A stretch of 16,261 bases of DNA from an uncultured Steroidobacter sp. (lineage in GTDB: Bacteria > Pseudomonadota > Gammaproteobacteria > Steroidobacterales > Steroidobacteraceae): contig CAMLEO010000149.1 in the NCBI GenBank assembly GCA_946478975.1, positions 1-16,261 of the forward strand, written 5' to 3'. How positions within the stretch are numbered: position 1 is the first letter of the stretch; every line of letters begins with the position of its first letter. This document shows positions 1 through 7,820 of this stretch, piece by piece. The notes below the pieces were generated by a model. The model had not been told where the DNA came from. It did not search any database and worked only from the letters and a program-made list of their open reading frames with translations. Both the position numbers and the translations under genes were made by a program.

Positions 1-176
1 ACCGCGAGCTGATGGGCGCCACCGACCCGAAGAAGGCCGACAAGGGCACCATCCGTGCGGATCTGGCCACCAGCATCGAAGAGAACGTGGTGCACGGCTC
101 CGACAGCGTCGAGAACGCGAAGATTGAAATCGCGTACTTCTTCGCCGCCGCCGATCTTTGCCCGCGCACTCGCTAA
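1..176 (+). CDS. ndk: Nucleoside diphosphate kinase, C-terminal part (5' truncated by window)
   Basis: This is the last 57 codons of NDK, read from base 3 to a TAA stop at 174-176. The enzyme moves the gamma phosphate from ATP onto other (d)NDPs through a phosphohistidine and works in the cytoplasm. The visible segment carries the hallmark NVVHGSDS, whose His is the catalytic phosphohistidine, preceded by [15 protein letters not shown] and followed by the usual [11 protein letters not shown] and a terminal LCPRTR. This matches the family C-terminus closely. The start lies outside the window. rlmN follows after only 24 bp, the order known from Pseudomonas-type genomes, so cotranscription is likely. 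No damage is seen in the visible part. Confidence 0.95.
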   Translation, partial: RELMGATDPKKADKGTIRADLATSIEENVVHGSDSVENAKIEIAYFFAAADLCPRTR

Positions 177-200
177 CGCCGGTTCGTGACCGCAACGCTC

Positions 201-1322
201 ATGAGTGAGACGACCGCCAAAACCAACCTGCTCGGCCTGACGCGTGCCGAGCTAGAGGCGTTCGTCGCGAACATGGGCGAGAAGCCATTTCGCGCGCGTC
301 AGCTGATGAAATGGCTCTACAAACGTCACATCGCCGACTTCGAGCAGATGACAGACCTGGCGAAGAGCTTTCGCCAGCGTCTGAGCGAGATCGCCGAAGT
401 GCTCGTGCCCTCGATCACCACCCAGCAGGTCTCCGCCGACGGCACACGCAAGTGGCTGCTCGCGATGGACGGCGCGAATGGAATCAAGCAGGGCATCGAG
501 ATGGTGTTCATCCCCGAGCCCGGCCGCGGCACGCTGTGCATCTCCAGCCAGGTCGGCTGCGCGATGGACTGCACCTTCTGCTCGACCGCACAGCAGGGGT
601 TCAATCGCAATCTCACCGCTGCTGAGATCGTCGGCCAGGTGTGGCTGGCGAACAAAGAGCTGGGCTATCAACACGGTGGCGATCGCGTCGTCACCAACAT
701 CGTCTTCATGGGCATGGGCGAGCCGCTGGCGAACTATCGCAACGTCGTCCCCGCCACGGAAATTCTCATGGATGATCTCGGCTTCGATATTTCCCGCCGC
801 CGCGTGACGGTGAGCACTTCGGGCCTGGTGCCGCAGATGTTGCGGCTCGCCGAAGAAACAAATTGCGCGCTGGCCGTCTCGCTGCACGCGCCGAACGATG
901 CCCTGCGCGACGAGCTGGTGCCGATCAATCGCAAGCACAAGATCGCCGAGCTGCTGGACGCGTGCTGGGTGTACGTCAACAAACAAAACGCCCGCAGCAT
1001 CACGTTCGAATACGTGATGCTCGATGGCATCAACGATCGTCCCGAGCATGCGCACGAGCTGGTGACGCTGCTGAAGGGCCGGCCGGCGAAGTTGAATTTG
1101 ATTCCGTTCAATCCGTTCCCCGGCACGCGCTACAAGCGTTCCAGCGCGGCCGCGATCGAACGTTTCCGCGACATTCTCAACGCCAATGGAGTGATCGCCA
1201 CCACGCGCCGCACTCGCGGCGACGACATCGATGCAGCGTGCGGCCAGTTGGTCGGCCGCGTGCACGATCGGACCACGGTTCGCCTGGGCTCCAAGTTGAT
1301 TTCGGTCGCGGTACAGACATGA
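201..1322 (+). CDS. rlmN: Dual-specificity rRNA/tRNA adenine C2-methyltransferase RlmN (radical SAM)
   Basis: RlmN methylates C2 of A2503 in 23S rRNA and of A37 in some tRNAs, using radical SAM chemistry. From the ATG at 201 the protein has 373 residues (E. coli has 384). The Fe-S motif CAMDCTFC supplies C120, C124 and C127. The two catalytic cysteines of the family are present as C113 ([11 protein letters not shown]) and C347 ([10 protein letters not shown]). The SAM-binding GMGEPLANY stretch and the SLHAPND segment are also intact. An in-frame GTG at 186 would add five residues. I prefer ATG 201 because [13 protein letters not shown] resembles known N-termini, but neither start has a clear ribosome binding site. 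The stop overlaps the pilW start (ATGA at 1319-1322), suggesting translational coupling. Confidence 0.96.
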   Translation: MSETTAKTNLLGLTRAELEAFVANMGEKPFRARQLMKWLYKRHIADFEQMTDLAKSFRQRLSEIAEVLVPSITTQQVSADGTRKWLLAMDGANGIKQGIEMVFIPEPGRGTLCISSQVGCAMDCTFCSTAQQGFNRNLTAAEIVGQVWLANKELGYQHGGDRVVTNIVFMGMGEPLANYRNVVPATEILMDDLGFDISRRRVTVSTSGLVPQMLRLAEETNCALAVSLHAPNDALRDELVPINRKHKIAELLDACWVYVNKQNARSITFEYVMLDGINDRPEHAHELVTLLKGRPAKLNLIPFNPFPGTRYKRSSAAAIERFRDILNANGVIATTRRTRGDDIDAACGQLVGRVHDRTTVRLGSKLISVAVQT

Positions 1323-2095
1323 ACAAACAAATCGCCGCACTCGTTGCTTTGTTCGCCATCGGCCTGCTGGGCCTGGCGGGCTGCGTGAGCAACAAGGAAA
1401 AGCCGCTGTCCAAGCCCGAGCCCGAGAAGGCCGCCGAGATCAACCTGGAAATCGGCATCGACTATCTGCGCAAGGGCAACCTGCAGCAGGCGAAAGAAAA
1501 GATCGATCGCGCGATGGAGCAGAATCCGCGCAACTCCAAGGCGCAGATCACCGCCGGCATGTTGTACGACCGCCTCGGCCAGCCCGACAAAGCGGAAACG
1601 CATTTCGCCCGCGGCGTGCAGCTCGACCCGGAAAATCCGGAGATCAAGAACACGTACGGTGCGTACCTGTGCCAGCACGGCAAGTACGACAAAGGTGAAA
1701 AGTACGCGCTCGAAGCCGCGGGCAATCCTTTGTATCGCACGCCTGAGATCGCGTACTTGAACGCGGCGAATTGCGCGCGCAACGACGGCGATTTGAAGAG
1801 CACCGAAGAGAATCTGCGCAAGGCGCTGGCGGTGCGGCCGAAGTTCAGCGAAGCGTTGTTCCAGATGGCCGACCTGACTTACAACAAAACCGACTACCTG
1901 GCGGCGCGCGCTTTTCTCGAACGCTACCTGGAAGTCGGCCGCACCAATGCGGCGTCGTTGTGGCTGGGCGTGCGCATCGAGCGCGGCTTGGGTAACGAGA
2001 CCGCCGCCAAGAATTATGCGGAGCGCCTGAAACTCGAATATCCCCGGGCGGCTCAGACCAAGGAGCTCCTGGAGTCCGAGCGGAATCCTGGATGA
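1319..2095 (+). CDS. pilW: Type IV pilus biogenesis/stability lipoprotein PilW (PilF), TPR protein
   Basis: The product is a 258-residue outer-membrane lipoprotein of the PilW/PilF family, the pilotin-like TPR protein that brings the PilQ secretin to the outer membrane for type IV pili. It has a lipoprotein signal, with a hydrophobic stretch after MNKQ and lipobox LAGC (Cys22 becomes the lipidated N-terminus). From about residue 40 there follow several tetratricopeptide repeats, for example [40 protein letters not shown] and [21 protein letters not shown]. aeruginosa PilF has a similar length. The start is the ATG overlapping the rlmN stop. The gene ends in another ATGA overlap with rodZ. Position between rlmN and rodZ is the usual one in pilus-bearing gammaproteobacteria and supports the call. 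Confidence 0.93.
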   Translation: MNKQIAALVALFAIGLLGLAGCVSNKEKPLSKPEPEKAAEINLEIGIDYLRKGNLQQAKEKIDRAMEQNPRNSKAQITAGMLYDRLGQPDKAETHFARGVQLDPENPEIKNTYGAYLCQHGKYDKGEKYALEAAGNPLYRTPEIAYLNAANCARNDGDLKSTEENLRKALAVRPKFSEALFQMADLTYNKTDYLAARAFLERYLEVGRTNAASLWLGVRIERGLGNETAAKNYAERLKLEYPRAAQTKELLESERNPG

Positions 2096-2979
2096 ATGCC
2101 GCCGGCAGCAGCGAAAACTCAGCGGTGGCGGGTGGTCCGAGCGATACCCCCAATGCAGCCGCGTCGCTGACTCCCGGTGAGTTGTTACGGCGCGAGCGTG
2201 AGCGTCGCTCGCTGTCGCAGCTGCAAGCCGCCGAAGATCTGCACCTGGATACGCGCGTCGTCGAAGCGATCGAGGCCAATCGATTCGATCTGCTCGGCGC
2301 GCCGGTCTATGCGCGCGGTCACTTGAAGAAATATGCGGCGCTGCTGGGGCTGTCGCCGGAGTTCGTCCTGCAGCGTTACGAAGCGCTGGCGGATCGGCCC
2401 GAAGTGCCGATGCCGGTGCCGGCGTCTGTTACGGCGGGTGCGGTCGTCGATCTCGAACAGCGCAGTACCTTCAAAGGTCCGTTGCTGGTCTCGGTGACAT
2501 TGATCGTGCTGGCGCTGGGCTGGTGGATTTTCGATGAAGTCACGACGCCATCGCCGGCAGCGATGCAGGTGCCGTCGCTGGAGCCGGCGCAAGATGCGCC
2601 TCCCGTGACTGGCGCCGTCGAGGCGCCGGCCGCACCGGTATCGCAGCCGCCAGTGGTCGCACCGGCGGTGCAGTCGAGTACAGTGCCGTCCGCCGGATCG
2701 GTGGAAGTGAAATTACAATACAGCGACGCGTCTTGGACCGAGATCTACGACGCCACCGGCAAGCGGTTGATGTTCAGCCTGGGTGAGATCGGCCGCGTCC
2801 GCACCGTGTCCGGCACGCCGCCGCTGAAAGTCACGCTCGGCAATGCGTCGGCGGTGACTGTGCAAGTGAATGAGCGGCCCGTGGTCGTGCCCCGTCGTGC
2901 GGGCCGGGACTCGGCGAAGTTTTCGATCGCCGCCGACGGCCAGGTGCAGCCGATGAGTGATGAGGTTCCGGTCGAGTGA
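2092..2979 (+). CDS. rodZ: Cytoskeletal cell-shape protein RodZ
   Basis: RodZ is a bitopic inner-membrane protein that links the MreB cytoskeleton to the elongasome and helps maintain rod shape. The 295 residues show the expected order. A cytoplasmic helix-turn-helix domain spans about 27-88 ([17 protein letters not shown] through [15 protein letters not shown]). One membrane helix lies at about 129-147 ([19 protein letters not shown]). A periplasmic Pro/Ala-rich linker covers about 152-200. The C-terminal beta domain (DUF4115 type) lies at about 204-278, with [12 protein letters not shown] and [12 protein letters not shown]. The ATG start overlaps the pilW stop by 4 bp, and the TGA stop overlaps the GTG of hisS. 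E. coli has ispG at that junction; here it is missing. All domains appear intact. Confidence 0.94.
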   Translation: MNAAGSSENSAVAGGPSDTPNAAASLTPGELLRRERERRSLSQLQAAEDLHLDTRVVEAIEANRFDLLGAPVYARGHLKKYAALLGLSPEFVLQRYEALADRPEVPMPVPASVTAGAVVDLEQRSTFKGPLLVSVTLIVLALGWWIFDEVTTPSPAAMQVPSLEPAQDAPPVTGAVEAPAAPVSQPPVVAPAVQSSTVPSAGSVEVKLQYSDASWTEIYDATGKRLMFSLGEIGRVRTVSGTPPLKVTLGNASAVTVQVNERPVVVPRRAGRDSAKFSIAADGQVQPMSDEVPVE

Positions 2980-4256
2980 GTCAGCAGCAGATCCAGCCGC
3001 CTCGCGGCATGAACGACATTTTGCCGACGCAGATGCCGGCCTGGCAGCGCCTGGAGAACCTGGCGCGCGAGATCTTCGCTTCGTATGCGTACCAGGAAAT
3101 CCGGGTGCCCATCGTCGAGCACACCGGATTGTTCAAGCGCTCGATCGGCGAGTTCACCGATATCGTTTCCAAAGAAATGTTCACCTTCGAGGATCCAGGC
3201 GGCGACTCGCTGACCCTGCGTCCCGAAGCGACCGCCGGCATCGTGCGCGCGATGATCAGCAACGGGCTGCTGCACAATCAAAAGCAGCGCGTGTGGTGTG
3301 CCGGGCCGATGTTTCGTCACGAGAAGCCGCAGCGCGGCCGCTTCCGGCAGTTCTATCAGCTGGACGTGGAAGCGTTCGGCTATCCCGGCCCGGACATCGA
3401 CGCCGAGATGATCATGCTGAGCTCGCGTTTGCTGACGCGCGCCGGCGTCCAGCGCGTGGAGTTGAATTTGAATTCGCTCGGTACGCCGCAGTCGCGACGG
3501 GCGTATCGCGAAAAGCTGGTCGAATATTTCAGCGCGCACAAGTCGAAGCTCGACGCGGACAGCCTGCGCCGCCTGGAAGGCAATCCGCTGCGCATCCTCG
3601 ACAGCAAGAATCCGGAGCTGCAGGACATCATCGCTGGCGCGCCGGTGCTCACCGAGCATTTGGATGAAGAGTCGCGCCAGCACTTCAGCGGCCTGTGCCG
3701 TCACCTCGAAGCGGCGGGTGTGAAGTACGTGATCAACCCGCGGCTGGTGCGTGGCCTGGATTACTACTCGCACACCGTGTTCGAGTGGGTGACGACGGAG
3801 CTGGGCTCGCAAGGCGCTGTGTGCTCCGGTGGCCGCTACGACGGCCTGGTTGCGCAGTTGGGTGGCGAGAACACGCCTGCGATCGGTTGGGCCCTCGGCG
3901 AGGAGCGGCTGGTCGAGTTGTTGCGCGTTCAAAACGGCGAAGTGCCAGGGGTGCCGCCGGACGTTTATTTCGTGATTGCCGGTGCACGGGCCGAGGCGGA
4001 AGGACTGGTCATCGCCGAAAAGCTGCGCGATGCCTTGCCGTCGGTGAAAATCGAAATGAACTGCGGCGGCGGCAGCTTCAAGTCGCAGCTCAAGCGGGCT
4101 GACAAGAGCGGCGCGGCCTGGGCGATGATCCTGGGCGATTCCGAAGCAGACAAGCGCGTCGTTGGTTTGAAGTCCCTGCGGGTGGAAGCAGAGCAGGCCG
4201 AGGTCGCCTGGGACCGGCTTGCGGACGAGCTCGGCGCGCGCCTGGCGTCGCGTTAG
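2976..4256 (+). CDS. hisS: Histidyl-tRNA synthetase
   Basis: This cytoplasmic class II aminoacyl-tRNA synthetase charges tRNA-His. The 426 residues match the usual length (E. coli 424). Visible signatures are the N-terminal PRGMNDILP, motif 2 ([13 protein letters not shown] at 80-92 and [19 protein letters not shown] at 112-130), the histidine-specific [15 protein letters not shown] (257-271, with Arg259 aligning to the catalytic arginine of the E. coli enzyme) and motif 3 ([11 protein letters not shown], 302-312). The anticodon-binding domain follows from about 325. The GTG start at 2976 is the only start that keeps the normal N-terminus. A GAGG lies 10 nt upstream, and GTGA overlaps the rodZ stop, so translation is probably coupled. 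A 34-bp gap separates it from yfgM. Confidence 0.97.
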   Translation: MSQQQIQPPRGMNDILPTQMPAWQRLENLAREIFASYAYQEIRVPIVEHTGLFKRSIGEFTDIVSKEMFTFEDPGGDSLTLRPEATAGIVRAMISNGLLHNQKQRVWCAGPMFRHEKPQRGRFRQFYQLDVEAFGYPGPDIDAEMIMLSSRLLTRAGVQRVELNLNSLGTPQSRRAYREKLVEYFSAHKSKLDADSLRRLEGNPLRILDSKNPELQDIIAGAPVLTEHLDEESRQHFSGLCRHLEAAGVKYVINPRLVRGLDYYSHTVFEWVTTELGSQGAVCSGGRYDGLVAQLGGENTPAIGWALGEERLVELLRVQNGEVPGVPPDVYFVIAGARAEAEGLVIAEKLRDALPSVKIEMNCGGGSFKSQLKRADKSGAAWAMILGDSEADKRVVGLKSLRVEAEQAEVAWDRLADELGARLASR

Positions 4257-4290
4257 CTTTAATTCATTACTACAGTCGAACAATAGAGTT

Positions 4291-5013
4291 ATGGTCGAAG
4301 ACTATCTGACCGATCGCGATCAGGAAGAAGCGCTGCGGAACTGGTGGAAAGAGAACTGGCGCTGGATCCTCGGCGGCATCGTTCTGGGCCTGGCGCTGCT
4401 CGGCGGCTGGCAGTATTGGAAGGTTCACACGGCGCAGGAGGCGGATGCCGCCGCCAAGCTGTACACCGACTTCCGTGCTTCGCTGGACAAGAACGAGCTG
4501 GACGCGGCGAATCGCACGCTCGCGACCTTGAGCGCCGATCACGCCAAATCGCCGTACACGCAGCAGGGCCGCATGCTGCTGGCGAAGAAGCAGGTCGAAG
4601 CGAACAAGCTCGACGAAGCGCTGACGCTGCTGCGGGCGGTGGTCGACTCGTCGAAGGACGACGAGCTGGCCTGGGTCGCCCGCATGCGCGTGGCCCGGCT
4701 GCTGATCCAGCAGGGCAAGCACGACGAGGCGCTGAAGCTGCTCGACGTCGAAAAGGCCGGTGCGTTCTCGGCCCAGGTGCGCGAGATTCGAGGCGACGCT
4801 CAGGTTGCGAAAGGCGATTTGACCGCGGCACGGGCCGAGTATGCGGCCGCCCTGGCGGATAACATCGATGGCAAAGCCGACCGCACCATCGACCGGACTG
4901 TGCTGGAAATGAAACTTCAGGACGTGGGCGGCGACAAAGCAGACGGCGCGGCCGAAACGTCGACCCCGCCGGCGAAAGCACCCCAACCGGCGAAAGCTGA
5001 AGGTCAACCATGA
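4291..5013 (+). CDS. yfgM: YfgM-type TPR-like inner-membrane protein (periplasmic chaperone-associated)
   Basis: The 240-residue protein belongs to the YfgM/DUF2133 family. In E. coli YfgM is a tail-out inner-membrane protein that associates with the SecYEG translocon and the PpiD chaperone. The N-terminus MVEDYLTDRDQEEALRNWW is typical. A single membrane helix follows at about 24-43, and then a helical TPR-like periplasmic domain (about 50-210, for example KLDEALTLLRAVV and GKHDEALKLLDVEKAG). The last 28 residues are Ala/Pro/Lys-rich and longer than in the 206-residue E. coli protein. The frame is open further upstream into hisS, but ATG 4291 gives the family N-terminus. The stop overlaps the bamB start (ATGA, 5010-5013), matching the conserved hisS-yfgM-bamB-der order. 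Confidence 0.92.
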   Translation: MVEDYLTDRDQEEALRNWWKENWRWILGGIVLGLALLGGWQYWKVHTAQEADAAAKLYTDFRASLDKNELDAANRTLATLSADHAKSPYTQQGRMLLAKKQVEANKLDEALTLLRAVVDSSKDDELAWVARMRVARLLIQQGKHDEALKLLDVEKAGAFSAQVREIRGDAQVAKGDLTAARAEYAAALADNIDGKADRTIDRTVLEMKLQDVGGDKADGAAETSTPPAKAPQPAKAEGQP

Positions 5014-6257
5014 TCCAACCCACCGCTTCCTTGACCCGCTTGTATCGCGGCGCGCGCGTTGCCGCCGCCGCCACAGCCTTGCTGATCGTGCTCGGCTGCG
5101 ACAACGACAAGGATGTCGATCCTCCGGCCGAGCTCACCAAGATCGCCGCGACCCGCGACGTGCACAAGGTGTGGAGCGCGGGCCTGGGCGGCGACGCAGA
5201 GCGTTTGCGCCTGGCGTTGAAGCCGGCGGTCGTCGAAGGTCGCGTGTACGCGGCTTCGCATGACGGCGAAGTGATCGCGGTGTCTGCTGATACGGGCAAG
5301 CGCGCCTGGATCGTCAAAACGAAACTGTCGCTGTCGGCCGGTCCGGAAGTCGGCAGTGGACTGGTGGTGCTCGGCTCCAGCGACGGCGACCTGATTGCGC
5401 TCGACGCAACCAACGGTGCCGAACGCTGGCGCCGTTCGATCGCGAGCGAAATCCTCGCCAAGCCGCTGGTCGTCAACGACATCGTCGTGATTCGCACCGT
5501 CGACGGTCACGTCGAAGGTCTGGCGGTCGCGGACGGCAAGACGCGCTGGGCGGTGGACGAGCAGGTGCCGAAACTCACATTGCGAGGCACGGCTCCGCCG
5601 GTGCTCGCCGGCGATCGCCTGATCACCGGTTTCGATAACGGCAAGGTGCTCGCCATCGATCCCCGCAACGGCGAAGTGATGTGGGACACGATCGTCAACG
5701 CGCCGCATGGTCGTACCGAGCTCGAACGCCTGGCCGATATCGATTCGCCTGCTCGTGTCGCTGGTGACGATGTGTTCGTCGTCGGCTTCCAGGGTCGCAT
5801 GGCGATGCTGGCACGCGACTCCGGGCAGATCTGGTGGGCGCGCGATGCGTCGAGCTATCGCGGCTTCACAATGGACGACGACAATTTGTATCTCACCAAC
5901 TCGGACAGCGTCGTGATCGCCATGCGCCGTACCGACGGTGCGGTGTTGTGGGAAATGAATACGCTGCGCCGTCGCGCGCTGACTGCGCCCGCCATCGACG
6001 GCGATTCGCTGGTCGTCGGCGACTTCGAGGGTTACCTGCACTGGCTCGACAAGTCGACTGGCGCCATCGTCGCGCGTCAGAAAGCCGATGGCGAACGCAT
6101 CACCAATGCGGCCGTCGCCGGCGACAACGGCGTGTTCGTGCAAACCGATTCCGGCAAGCTGCTCGCCTATCGCAGCGCTGCCCATGCGATCAAAACCGCG
6201 GCTGGCGCTCCCAAGGCCGAGCCGGCTCCCGCTCCCGCTGAAGGTGGTGGCCCGTAA
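5010..6257 (+). CDS. bamB: Outer-membrane protein assembly factor BamB
   Basis: BamB is the beta-propeller lipoprotein of the BAM complex that assists BamA in inserting outer-membrane proteins. The 415 residues begin with a lipoprotein signal ending LIVLGC (Cys30). From about residue 77 to 386 there are eight repeats of the PQQ/WD-like blade type, such as GRVYAASHDGEVIAVSADTG, LVVLGSSDGDLIALDATNG, RLITGFDNGKVLAIDPRNG and SLVVGDFEGYLHWLDKSTG, which fits the known eight-bladed propeller. A short Pro/Ala-rich tail ends GGGP. The start overlaps the yfgM stop, with an AAGG ribosome binding site 6 nt upstream. The last four codons and the stop form a perfect hairpin (6243-6269). The family is about 390 residues in E. 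coli, so the extra length is mostly tail. Confidence 0.95.
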   Translation: MIQPTASLTRLYRGARVAAAATALLIVLGCDNDKDVDPPAELTKIAATRDVHKVWSAGLGGDAERLRLALKPAVVEGRVYAASHDGEVIAVSADTGKRAWIVKTKLSLSAGPEVGSGLVVLGSSDGDLIALDATNGAERWRRSIASEILAKPLVVNDIVVIRTVDGHVEGLAVADGKTRWAVDEQVPKLTLRGTAPPVLAGDRLITGFDNGKVLAIDPRNGEVMWDTIVNAPHGRTELERLADIDSPARVAGDDVFVVGFQGRMAMLARDSGQIWWARDASSYRGFTMDDDNLYLTNSDSVVIAMRRTDGAVLWEMNTLRRRALTAPAIDGDSLVVGDFEGYLHWLDKSTGAIVARQKADGERITNAAVAGDNGVFVQTDSGKLLAYRSAAHAIKTAAGAPKAEPAPAPAEGGGP

Positions 6258-6269
6258 CGGGCCACCACC
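6243..6269 (+). repeat. Perfect 12-bp inverted repeat with the bamB stop codon as its loop
   Basis: The left arm GGTGGTGGCCCG (6243-6254) and right arm CGGGCCACCACC (6258-6269) are exact reverse complements. The 3-nt loop is the bamB TAA stop. The RNA hairpin would be very stable. No T-run follows, so it is not a standard intrinsic terminator. It may stabilise the upstream transcript, partly terminate it, or affect translation termination. Its existence is directly visible; the role is a guess. Confidence 0.75.
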
Positions 6270-6277
6270 CCGGTGGC

Positions 6278-6293
6278 GCTGACGAAAGTCAGC
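6278..6293 (+). repeat. Short hairpin with GAAA tetraloop between bamB and der
   Basis: GCTGAC (6278-6283) and GTCAGC (6288-6293) pair around a GAAA loop, a GNRA-type tetraloop that stabilises RNA stems. It lies 8 bp beyond the larger bamB hairpin and 31 bp before the der start. There is no T-tract directly after it; only a short AAATTTT stretch precedes der. It could be part of a processing or attenuation element, but this is inferred. Confidence 0.5.
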
Positions 6294-6324
6294 AGCCGCC
6301 CGCCATTAGTTACTCCTAAATTTT

Positions 6325-7713
6325 ATGCTGCCTGTCATTGCGCTCGTCGGTCGTCCCAACGTCGGCAAGTCGACGTTGTTCAACTTCCTGACGCGCACTC
6401 GCGACGCTCTGGTCGCGGATCTTCCCGGCCTCACACGCGATCGTAACTACGGCTACGGCAAAGTCGGCTCGATTCCTTACCTGGTCGTCGACACCGGCGG
6501 TCTGGTGGTCGACGCGCAGGGCGTCGAGCAGCTGATGGCGAAACAAACATTGCGCGCCATCGAGGAAGCCGACCGCGTGCTGTTCCTCGTCGATACGCGC
6601 GAGGGTGTGCAGCCGTCGGATCATTTCATTGCGCAGACCCTGCGCAAGCTCGGCAAGCAAGTCATCATCGTTGCCAACAAAGCCGAAGGCGTCGATTGGG
6701 GAACAGCCGCCGCAGACTTCTTCCAACTCGGGTTGGGTGAGCCGGAGTCGATCTCGGCCGCTCACGGCGATCGCGTGCGCGAGCTGATGGATCGCGCGCT
6801 GGAAGGCATCGAGGTTGCGGACAAAGAAGCGCAGATCGGCGGCGGCGACGACATCAAAGTTGCGGTGATCGGTCGCCCGAACGTGGGCAAATCGACGCTC
6901 ATCAACCGGCTGCTCGGCGAAGAACGTTTGATCGCATTCGATCAACCCGGGACGACGCGCGACGCTGTGTTTGTTCCGTTCGAACGCGATGGGCAGCACT
7001 ACACGTTGATCGACACCGCCGGCGTGCGTCGTCGCGCGCGCGTGGAAGAAGCGATTGAGAAGTTCAGCGTCATCAAGGCGCTGCAGGCGGTCGATTCGGC
7101 GAACGTCGTGATTGGCGTCATCGATGCGCACGACACAGTGGCCGAGCAGGACGCGAGCTTGTTTGGCATGGTCGCCGAGCGGGGCCGTGCGTTGCTGATC
7201 GCGGTCAACAAGTGGGACGGCATTCCTTCCGACAAGCGCGATGAGATTCGCATGGGATTGGATCTGCGCTTGCCGTTCCTGGACTTCGCGCCGGTGCATT
7301 TCATTTCAGCGTTGCACGGCACGGGCGTGGGCGAGCTCATGCGAGCTGTGAAGCACGCGTATGACGCGTCGATGCGAGAGATGGCGACGCCGGAGCTGAC
7401 GCGAGTGTTGGAAACAGCGATCGTGCAGCATCAGCCGCCCCTGGTTCGCGGCCGCCGCATTCGGCTGCGCTATGCACACCAGGGCGGCCGCAACCCGCCA
7501 ATCATCGTGGTCCACGGCAACCAGGTGCAGCACGTGCCGGATGCATACAAGCGCTACCTCGCGAACGTGTTCCGCAAGAACTTCAAACTCGAAGGCACGC
7601 CGGTGCGGGTGGAATTCCGTTCCGATGAAAATCCCTTCAAGGGCAAGCGCAATCCGCTCACACCCCGGCAGCGGCGCTCGCGCCAGCGGATGATGAAGCG
7701 GGTCAAAAAGTAG
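6325..7713 (+). CDS. der: Ribosome-assembly GTPase Der (EngA)
   Basis: Der is an essential GTPase with two tandem G domains that acts in 50S subunit maturation. The 462 residues show G domain 1, with P-loop GRPNVGKST (9-17), DTGG (56-59) and NKAE (118-121). G domain 2 has GRPNVGKST (183-191), DTAG (230-233) and NKWD (295-298). A C-terminal KH-like RNA-binding domain spans about 355-440, and the tail is strongly basic ([22 protein letters not shown] at the end). The G4 motif of domain 1 has Glu where the general GTPase pattern has Asp. The start ATG 6325 gives a normal N-terminus, although no good Shine-Dalgarno is visible. Sixty-seven bases with two hairpins separate it from bamB, the usual upstream neighbour. 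Confidence 0.97.
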   Translation: MLPVIALVGRPNVGKSTLFNFLTRTRDALVADLPGLTRDRNYGYGKVGSIPYLVVDTGGLVVDAQGVEQLMAKQTLRAIEEADRVLFLVDTREGVQPSDHFIAQTLRKLGKQVIIVANKAEGVDWGTAAADFFQLGLGEPESISAAHGDRVRELMDRALEGIEVADKEAQIGGGDDIKVAVIGRPNVGKSTLINRLLGEERLIAFDQPGTTRDAVFVPFERDGQHYTLIDTAGVRRRARVEEAIEKFSVIKALQAVDSANVVIGVIDAHDTVAEQDASLFGMVAERGRALLIAVNKWDGIPSDKRDEIRMGLDLRLPFLDFAPVHFISALHGTGVGELMRAVKHAYDASMREMATPELTRVLETAIVQHQPPLVRGRRIRLRYAHQGGRNPPIIVVHGNQVQHVPDAYKRYLANVFRKNFKLEGTPVRVEFRSDENPFKGKRNPLTPRQRRSRQRMMKRVKK

Positions 7714-7772
7714 GCCTGCGGGGCGGCATCAGCTCATAGCCCGGCGAGATGTCGCATTCCCCGGCGGGCGAT

Positions 7773-7778
7773 TACACT
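7773..7778 (+). promoter_or_regulatory. Candidate -10 element upstream of the metX-family gene
   Basis: TACACT, in the context GGCGATTACACTGCC, resembles a sigma-70 -10 hexamer and lies in the 107-bp gap after der, 42 bp before ATG 7821. No convincing -35 stands 17 bp upstream (TGTCGC). If used, transcription would begin downstream of the alternative ATG at 7749, supporting the start at 7821. This rests on pattern only. Confidence 0.3.
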
Positions 7779-7820
7779 GCCGGTGACCAGGCGGTAGTTC
7801 AGCGCCTCGAGCAACGATCC

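Noticed and set aside
252..1340. 362-codon minus-strand frame opposite rlmN
   Set aside because: Shadow of rlmN with no recognisable domain and biased residue content.
2745..4283. 512-codon open frame on the minus strand opposite hisS
   Set aside because: It is antisense to hisS, which has all family motifs. Its composition (His/Arg/Gln/Ala-rich, no domain) is typical of the shadow frame of GC-rich genes.
4289..5497. 402-codon minus-strand frame opposite yfgM and bamB
   Set aside because: It spans two real genes and is Arg/Ser/Pro-rich with no domain.
5004..6185. 393-codon minus-strand frame opposite bamB
   Set aside because: Shadow of the repeated bamB coding strand; no domain, signal or motif.
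6243..6300. Intrinsic terminator between bamB and der
   Set aside because: Stems are strong but no T-run follows either one, so they are listed as inverted repeats instead.
7749..7820. N-terminal extension of the MetX-like protein from ATG 7749
   Set aside because: The extra 24 residues do not fit the family, and a -10-like element lies inside the stretch; ATG 7821 gives the usual length.
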